Shown one piece after another: positions 59,935-64,000 of a stretch of 64,000 nucleotides of DNA. Position numbers and translations under genes: made by a program. Position 1 is the first letter of the stretch. Each line of letters begins with the position of its first letter. The stretch is from Thiomonas delicata (GTDB taxonomy: Bacteria; Pseudomonadota; Gammaproteobacteria; Burkholderiales; Burkholderiaceae_C), in the NCBI RefSeq assembly GCF_900088825.1, contig NZ_LT592170.1, forward strand, positions 730,590 to 794,589. The letters are read 5' to 3'. Under the pieces are notes generated by a model that ran no database searches, was not told the DNA's origin, and saw only the letters and a program-made list of their open reading frames with translations.

Positions 59935-59970
59935 CGACCGGCGGACCGCCGTCCGCATGTCGGGCCGCGC

Positions 59971-61293
59971 TTACTGCACGGCGTCGAGCACCTTGCCCGG
60001 GTCGCGCGCCGCATGGCCGCCCTTGGGCCCGAGCAGGGCGTACAGCAGGATGGCGCCGAAGGTGGCGGTGCCGATGCCGCCGAGGGCGAAGTCGCCGAAC
60101 CGGAGGGTGAAGTCGGCGGTGCCCAGCATCAGCGTGATGGCGACGATGATGAGGTTGCGGCTGTCGGAGAAGTCCACCTTGTTGTCCACCCAGATGCGCG
60201 CGCCCGACACGGCGATGAGGCCGAAGATGACGATGGCCACGCCGCGCAGCACGGGCAGGGGAATGAGGTGGATGAGCGCGCCGAACTTGGGGCTGAAGCC
60301 GAGCACGATGGCGATGACCGCCGCGGTGGCGAAGATGAGCGTGGAGTAGATCTTGGTCGCGGCCATGACGCCGATGTTCTCGGCGTAGGTGGTCACCCCG
60401 GTGCCGCCGGACGCGCCGGACACGATGGTGGCCAGCCCGTCGCCCAGGAAGGCGCGGCCCATGTAGCGGTCGAGGTTCTGCCCGGTCATCGCGGTGACGG
60501 CCTTGATGTGGCCGAGGTTCTCGGCCACCAGAATCACCACCACCGGCACGATGAGCCCGATGGCGCGGGGCTCGAACACCGGCGCGGTGAACTGCGGCAT
60601 GCCGAACCACGCGGCATTGGCCACGCCGGCGAAGTCCATCGCCGGGCCGAGGCCGAAGCCGTTGGCCAGCACCGCGTACACCACGCTGGCGATGAGCAGG
60701 CCCACCAGGATGAGCAGGCGCTGCACCATGCCGCGCGTGTACACCGCGACCAGGCTGACGCTGACGAAGGTGACCACGGCCATCCAGTCGTCGAAGCTGG
60801 TGGCGCCGTGCGACTTGATGGCGATGGGCGCCAGGTTCAGGCCGATGACGGCGACCACCGAGCCGGTGACCACGGGCGGCATCAGGCGCTCGATCCAGCG
60901 CACGCCGACGCCCATGACCACCAGCCCGATGAGCGCGTACACCACGCCGCAGGCGACGATGCCGCCCAGCGCCACGCCGATGTTGGCGTTGGCGCCCGAG
61001 CCGGCGTAGCCGGTGGCGGCGATGACCACGCCGATGAACGAGAACGAGGAGCCCAGATAGCTGGGCACCCGTCCGCCGACGACGAGGAAAAAGATCAGCG
61101 TGCCCACGCCGCTCATCAGGATGGCGATGTTGGGCGAGAAGCCCATGAGCAGCGGCGCGAACACCGTGGAGCCGAACATGGCCACCACGTGTTGCAGGCC
61201 CATGGCCAGGGTCTGCGGCGCGGGCATGCGCTCGTCGGGCGCGATGACGCCGTGGGTCTTCAGGCGCCACTTGGGGAAATAGGGTTCAAGCAT
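59971..61293 (-). CDS. NCS2 uracil/xanthine permease
   Basis: 440 aa from ATG 61293, which has AGGAAA 8 bases upstream (a further ATG is at 61317). About 14 membrane segments. Signatures: GLQHVVAMFGSTVFAPLLMGF, VVILVAENLGHIKAVTAMTGQNLDRYMGRAFLGDGLATIVSGASGGTGVTTYAENIGVMAATKI. The AENLGH and GTGVTTYAEN motifs match UraA/RutG uracil-type transporters, driven by protons. Confidence 0.93.
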   Translation of the reverse strand: MLEPYFPKWRLKTHGVIAPDERMPAPQTLAMGLQHVVAMFGSTVFAPLLMGFSPNIAILMSGVGTLIFFLVVGGRVPSYLGSSFSFIGVVIAATGYAGSGANANIGVALGGIVACGVVYALIGLVVMGVGVRWIERLMPPVVTGSVVAVIGLNLAPIAIKSHGATSFDDWMAVVTFVSVSLVAVYTRGMVQRLLILVGLLIASVVYAVLANGFGLGPAMDFAGVANAAWFGMPQFTAPVFEPRAIGLIVPVVVILVAENLGHIKAVTAMTGQNLDRYMGRAFLGDGLATIVSGASGGTGVTTYAENIGVMAATKIYSTLIFATAAVIAIVLGFSPKFGALIHLIPLPVLRGVAIVIFGLIAVSGARIWVDNKVDFSDSRNLIIVAITLMLGTADFTLRFGDFALGGIGTATFGAILLYALLGPKGGHAARDPGKVLDAVQ

Positions 61294-61486
61294 GATTGAG
61301 CTTTCCTGTGTTTTCAAGGCTGTTCGCTATGGCAAGGCGACCCTGCTGTGAACGATATGGGGATTTTCTTGGATTGACTCAGGCGTGGATAGGGGAGGTT
61401 TGACGAGGTCAACGCAAGCGGTAAGCCGCTGACCGACTCTGCTGCATGCTGAACGAATGAGGTGCATCTGATTGCGCAGTGCCGTC

Positions 61487-61529
61487 TTGACACTCTGATT
61501 TGCAGAGTTTAAGCTCTGCAAATCAGAGT
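61487..61529 (+). promoter_or_regulatory. promoter overlapped by a 16+16 bp perfect palindrome
   Basis: ACTCTGATTTGCAGAG (61492-61507) and CTCTGCAAATCAGAGT (61514-61529) are perfect inverted repeats around TTTAAG. TTGACA (61487-61492) and TAAGCT (61510-61515) at 17-bp spacing form a plausible promoter inside it. The ATG follows 14 bases later. A strong operator candidate for the regulator encoded two genes into the unit. Confidence 0.75.
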
Positions 61530-61542
61530 TAAACGTGTCGCC

Positions 61543-62586
61543 ATGCAAGAAGCTGAGATTCGACTTCAATCCATCCAGTCCATGCTCGTGGCCGGTCAGC
61601 GTAGCGTGCATCTGGAGCGTCACACCTTGTTGATCTGGGGCCTCACCGGGGGTTTGCTGTGCGCGATGACGGAGTCGGTGTTGACCTCGCAATGGATTCC
61701 AAGCAGCAAGTTACGGGCTCTGGCCGTCCTGATGTGGCTGTCCTTCTGGCTCGGCTCGGCAGCCCTGCTCGATCATGGTTTGACCCGACGCGCACGCCGG
61801 ATCCGGGACGAAACCGTGCCCTTCGCCCAGGCTCAAATCACCCGTGCCTGGTGGTTGTTGCTCGGTTTGGGCGTCCTGGGTTCGGTTGCCTTCTTCTTCT
61901 ACGGCGGCGGTCTCATGATCTATGCCATGTGGATCGTTCTGTTGGGCATGGGCACTTATCTCTTCGGCCTTTTTTCACGGTCGTTGATCGAGTGGATCGG
62001 CATCGCCACCATTCTTCTGGGTATCGCTGGACTGGTCTCAGGCCTGCCCCTGCCCACCACACGCTGGCTGGCCGCGTCCTGTTTTGCCATCGGCTTGCCA
62101 CTCGCCGGAAAACTCGGACTGTCCACCGACGGCGGCGGGTTGGCCGTACGGGTGGCCGCCCTTGGCCTTTGGCTTGTCGCTGTCACGGTGCCTGCACTGC
62201 TGATCTCCGCCGCGCCGAGTCTGGCGTCGGCGCCTGCCGCGAGCCCCGTTCCCATCAGCGCCTTGCATCCCGGGCCGGGTGAGCAGACGGTCGTCCTGCC
62301 AGCAGGAACCTTGGTCGCCATTCGGCTGGATCTCGATAGCCCGCTGCTGTCCGCGAGTCCGTCCGCGTTCCTACCCATCACGGTCGATGAGCCAATCCTC
62401 CTCTCACTGCGGGACGGACAGCCGGATGGCCGCTACCGATTGCCAGGGCAACCCTGGCAAAGCCTCGGGGACGGGCAATTGCGCCTGAACATCGACCATA
62501 TTCAGGTGAGGATCAGCGGCCAGTCCGCCGACTTGCTGGTGCATGCCGCATTCCACGCAACCAATCCCACACTGGGTCTTCCATGA
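61543..62586 (+). CDS. multi-pass membrane protein of the autoregulated unit
   Basis: 347 aa. Residues 1-25 are soluble; six to seven membrane helices follow to about 230 (LLIWGLTGGLLCAM, ALAVLMWLSFWLGSAALL, WWLLLGLGVLGSVAFFFYGGG, MIYAMWIVLLGMGTYLFGLF, WIGIATILLGIAGLVSG, LGLWLVAVTVPALLISA). A C-terminal soluble domain of about 115 residues, rich in beta strands (VVLPAGTLVAIRLDLDSPLL, ITVDEPILLSLRDGQPDGRYRLPG), probably faces the periplasm. I do not recognise the family. It overlaps the regulator gene by ATGA. Confidence 0.7.
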   Translation: MQEAEIRLQSIQSMLVAGQRSVHLERHTLLIWGLTGGLLCAMTESVLTSQWIPSSKLRALAVLMWLSFWLGSAALLDHGLTRRARRIRDETVPFAQAQITRAWWLLLGLGVLGSVAFFFYGGGLMIYAMWIVLLGMGTYLFGLFSRSLIEWIGIATILLGIAGLVSGLPLPTTRWLAASCFAIGLPLAGKLGLSTDGGGLAVRVAALGLWLVAVTVPALLISAAPSLASAPAASPVPISALHPGPGEQTVVLPAGTLVAIRLDLDSPLLSASPSAFLPITVDEPILLSLRDGQPDGRYRLPGQPWQSLGDGQLRLNIDHIQVRISGQSADLLVHAAFHATNPTLGLP

Positions 62587-62933
62587 GCGTACAACTCCCT
62601 CAATTCGATCCCCTGTTGCATCAGCCGCTGCGTACCCAGATCGCGGCCTTCCTGGCTGCGCGCGGAGAGGCGTCGTTCTCCGAACTGAAACAGGCAATCG
62701 GGGCGACCGACGGCAATCTTGACTCCCACATGGCCAAGTTCATCGATGTGGGCTATGTCAAGGCGCGCAAGGAACCAGCAGCCACGGGGCGGGCGCAAAC
62801 CGTGTTTAGTCTGACGCCTGTGGGCCGCAAAGCGCTAACGGCCTACATCGCGCAACTGCATGCGTTGATGGTTCTGAGTGACGCACCAACTCCAGCCGCG
62901 CCCGCTGCACCCAGGCGGGCCAAGCCCGCATGA
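62583..62933 (+). CDS. winged-helix transcriptional regulator
   Basis: 116 aa. A compact MarR/ArsR-like winged helix: HQPLRTQIAAFLAARGEASFSELKQAIGATDGNLDSHMAKFIDVGYVKARKE then the wing GRAQTVFSLTPVGRKALTAYIAQL. It fits the HTH_27-type DNA-binding family usually found with a membrane-protein partner. The tail is Ala/Pro-rich. It likely binds the palindrome upstream of the first gene and autoregulates the unit. Confidence 0.85.
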   Translation: MSVQLPQFDPLLHQPLRTQIAAFLAARGEASFSELKQAIGATDGNLDSHMAKFIDVGYVKARKEPAATGRAQTVFSLTPVGRKALTAYIAQLHALMVLSDAPTPAAPAAPRRAKPA

Positions 62934-62980
62934 AACCTGTTTCTCCCTGTTGTCAACCCGAAACCAAACCGGACCTCATC

Positions 62981-63391
62981 ATGAAGCTGACCTTCCACGC
63001 CTTTGCAATGACTGCCGCGGCAGCCACCTTGTCTCTGTCCGGTTGCGCCGGGCTGGTCCTGCCAAGCGCTGATTCAATGGCCAAGTTGCCGGTTGTTCGC
63101 TTTGGCGAGCAGGCTCCAGCCCACAAGGAATACGTGCTGTTCCTTCCTGCCAATACCCCTTTGCCCGTTGATGCGTCGGTCGAAGGCACCTTGCTGGAGA
63201 AAACCGCAAAAGCATCGATGACCGTGACCCTGAAGAAGGGCATCTACATCTACAAGCGCTGGGTCAGCTTCGACGACAAGACTTGGGTTGCGGGCCAGGA
63301 TGCGGTCGCCGGCAAATTCTTGATCACCATCCCCGGCGAGAAGACCGGGGCGAATCCAGGCGTGATGAGCGCCGAGTTCAACCTCAAGTGA
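62981..63391 (+). CDS. small lipoprotein
   Basis: 136 aa from ATG 62981. Lipobox LSLSGC (Cys23). The mature part is beta-rich (EYVLFLPANTPLPVDASVEGTLLEKTAKASMTVTLKKGIYIYKRWVSFDDKTWV). No named domain. It is 47 bases after the regulator gene and completes the unit. A frame beginning at 62930 is open but would place the lipobox too far from the N-terminus. Confidence 0.75.
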   Translation: MKLTFHAFAMTAAAATLSLSGCAGLVLPSADSMAKLPVVRFGEQAPAHKEYVLFLPANTPLPVDASVEGTLLEKTAKASMTVTLKKGIYIYKRWVSFDDKTWVAGQDAVAGKFLITIPGEKTGANPGVMSAEFNLK

Positions 63392-63799
63392 TCCGCTGCG
63401 AGTGTTCTCGCACTGGCCTTGACCAACTGCCCCGACAGGCTCATGGCGTCTGTCTCTGGCGCACGGAAGCGGCAAGTCCGCTGCTGGTCATGCAGTCGGG
63501 GCGATTGCGGCCGACTTCCGGGCGCGCAAGCTCTTCGTACCGCGAATCCAGGGATATTTTCATCACGGTTGACCTTGCTGGCCACCCATGATGTGGCCTT
63601 CGTCCATCCCCATGGGGAGGCGGTGCTCGGCATGGCTCGCTACACAAGCCGCCACGGTTTTGCATTGGCACGTACGCTCCATGCGTGACGTACCGTCAGT
63701 GCCTAGACTGGAGGTCGAACGGCCAAATTCCTGAAACCCGCACTGATTTTTTCTTGCGGCCCAACATGCCGCGCAACGTCGAGCATGCACATACGGATC
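63392..63799. other. intergenic region before the truncated hydrolase gene
   Basis: About 408 bases in which I see no convincing gene; the short open frames lack coding character. It is less GC-rich near 63700-63800 and presumably holds the promoter for the hydrolase gene. An imperfect dyad (GGCACGTACG... to ...GTACCGTCAGTGCC) lies around 63667-63703. Confidence 0.45.
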
Positions 63800-64000
63800 A
63801 TGCAAAGAAAAATCTTCCTCAAGGCGCTGGGGCTTGTGCCCATGGCGTTGCCGCTGGCGGAGTTGGCCGGCTGTGTCAGCGCCCCAAAGCGCCCACAGAG
63901 TCCGGCACGCGGCGACCATGAGGCGGCACGCGCTTACATCACCGCGTTGATCCGCTATGAAATGGTCAAGCATCGGGTCGCAGGGCTCAGCATTGCCTTG
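63800..64000 (+). CDS. serine hydrolase/class C beta-lactamase-like lipoprotein, 3' end beyond window
   Basis: 67 residues visible. Basic start MQRKIFLKAL, hydrophobic core GLVPMALPLAELAGC with a lipobox-like LAGC (Cys25), then HEAARAYITALIRYEMVKHRVAGLSIAL. The segment I..LI..EM..H.V.GLSIAL is the usual beginning of beta-lactamase-family (penicillin-binding protein-like) serine hydrolases; the catalytic SxxK would lie beyond base 64000. An in-frame ATG at 63785 is an alternative start. Confidence 0.6.
   Translation, partial: MQRKIFLKALGLVPMALPLAELAGCVSAPKRPQSPARGDHEAARAYITALIRYEMVKHRVAGLSIAL

Noticed and set aside
1-64000. CRISPR arrays, tRNA or rRNA genes
   Set aside because: No regularly spaced repeat-spacer pattern and no recognisable tRNA or rRNA sequence was seen on either strand; a dedicated search tool could still find a diverged tRNA.

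Overview
The window is GC-rich and densely coded. Its gene content (SorAB-type sulfite dehydrogenase, tungsten aldehyde oxidoreductase operon, hemA-prfA-prmC-grxD-ubiX block, H-NS with the short ATWSGRG tail, RarD, LemA, Raf-kinase-inhibitor-like protein) points to a betaproteobacterium of the Burkholderiales, possibly a sulfur-oxidising Thiomonas-like organism. The genus is an inference; no rRNA or tRNA gene is present to test it.

Layout. 1-7500: a truncated secreted protein, an RNA methyltransferase, MTA/SAH nucleosidase, glycerophosphodiesterase, the sorAB pair, a PEBP protein and a CDF metal transporter. 7600-12000: a fused NitT/TauT-type ABC permease, its ATPase and an MGDG-synthase-like glycosyltransferase, with no binding protein. 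12080-16430 (minus): a five-gene tungsten aldehyde oxidoreductase operon (Fe-S protein, AOR, FAD protein, MoaD-like protein, small protein), followed by a ferritin-like gene. 17760-19300: an OmpA lipoprotein and a DUF3014 protein.

19400-44740 is the most striking part. It holds PhoX, a PhoD-like phosphatase translationally coupled to a TonB-dependent receptor, a second receptor, and a tightly overlapping operon exbB-exbD-tonB-binding protein-fused permease-ATPase-FTR1-like membrane protein-small membrane protein-(YncE propeller + alkaline phosphatase-like) phosphoesterase. It also holds an atypical winged-helix regulator and a phospholipase C/acid-phosphatase-like enzyme. Six promoter regions here carry direct repeats of a TGAC/GTCA core spaced exactly 11 bp, the geometry of PhoB boxes. 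I read the region as a phosphate-starvation-controlled phosphorus (or iron plus phosphorus) scavenging island with its own outer- and inner-membrane uptake route.

44800-54350 (mainly minus): an OprB porin, then ubiX, grxD and prmC, with prfA and hemA about 4 kb away. The gap holds an intact-ended IS4-type element (16-bp inverted repeats, 10-bp target duplication, RBS-sequestering hairpin, C-run frameshift), an H-NS gene, a metallophosphoesterase and a small protein, all on the opposite strand. 54520-61300: housekeeping and membrane genes (rarD, FAH-family hydrolase, ychF, lemA, a GIDE-domain protein, a DEDDh exonuclease, an NCS2 permease). 61490-63390: a three-gene unit (membrane protein, winged-helix regulator, lipoprotein) behind a 16+16 bp perfect palindrome that overlaps its promoter. 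The window ends inside a beta-lactamase-like serine hydrolase. No CRISPR array was seen.
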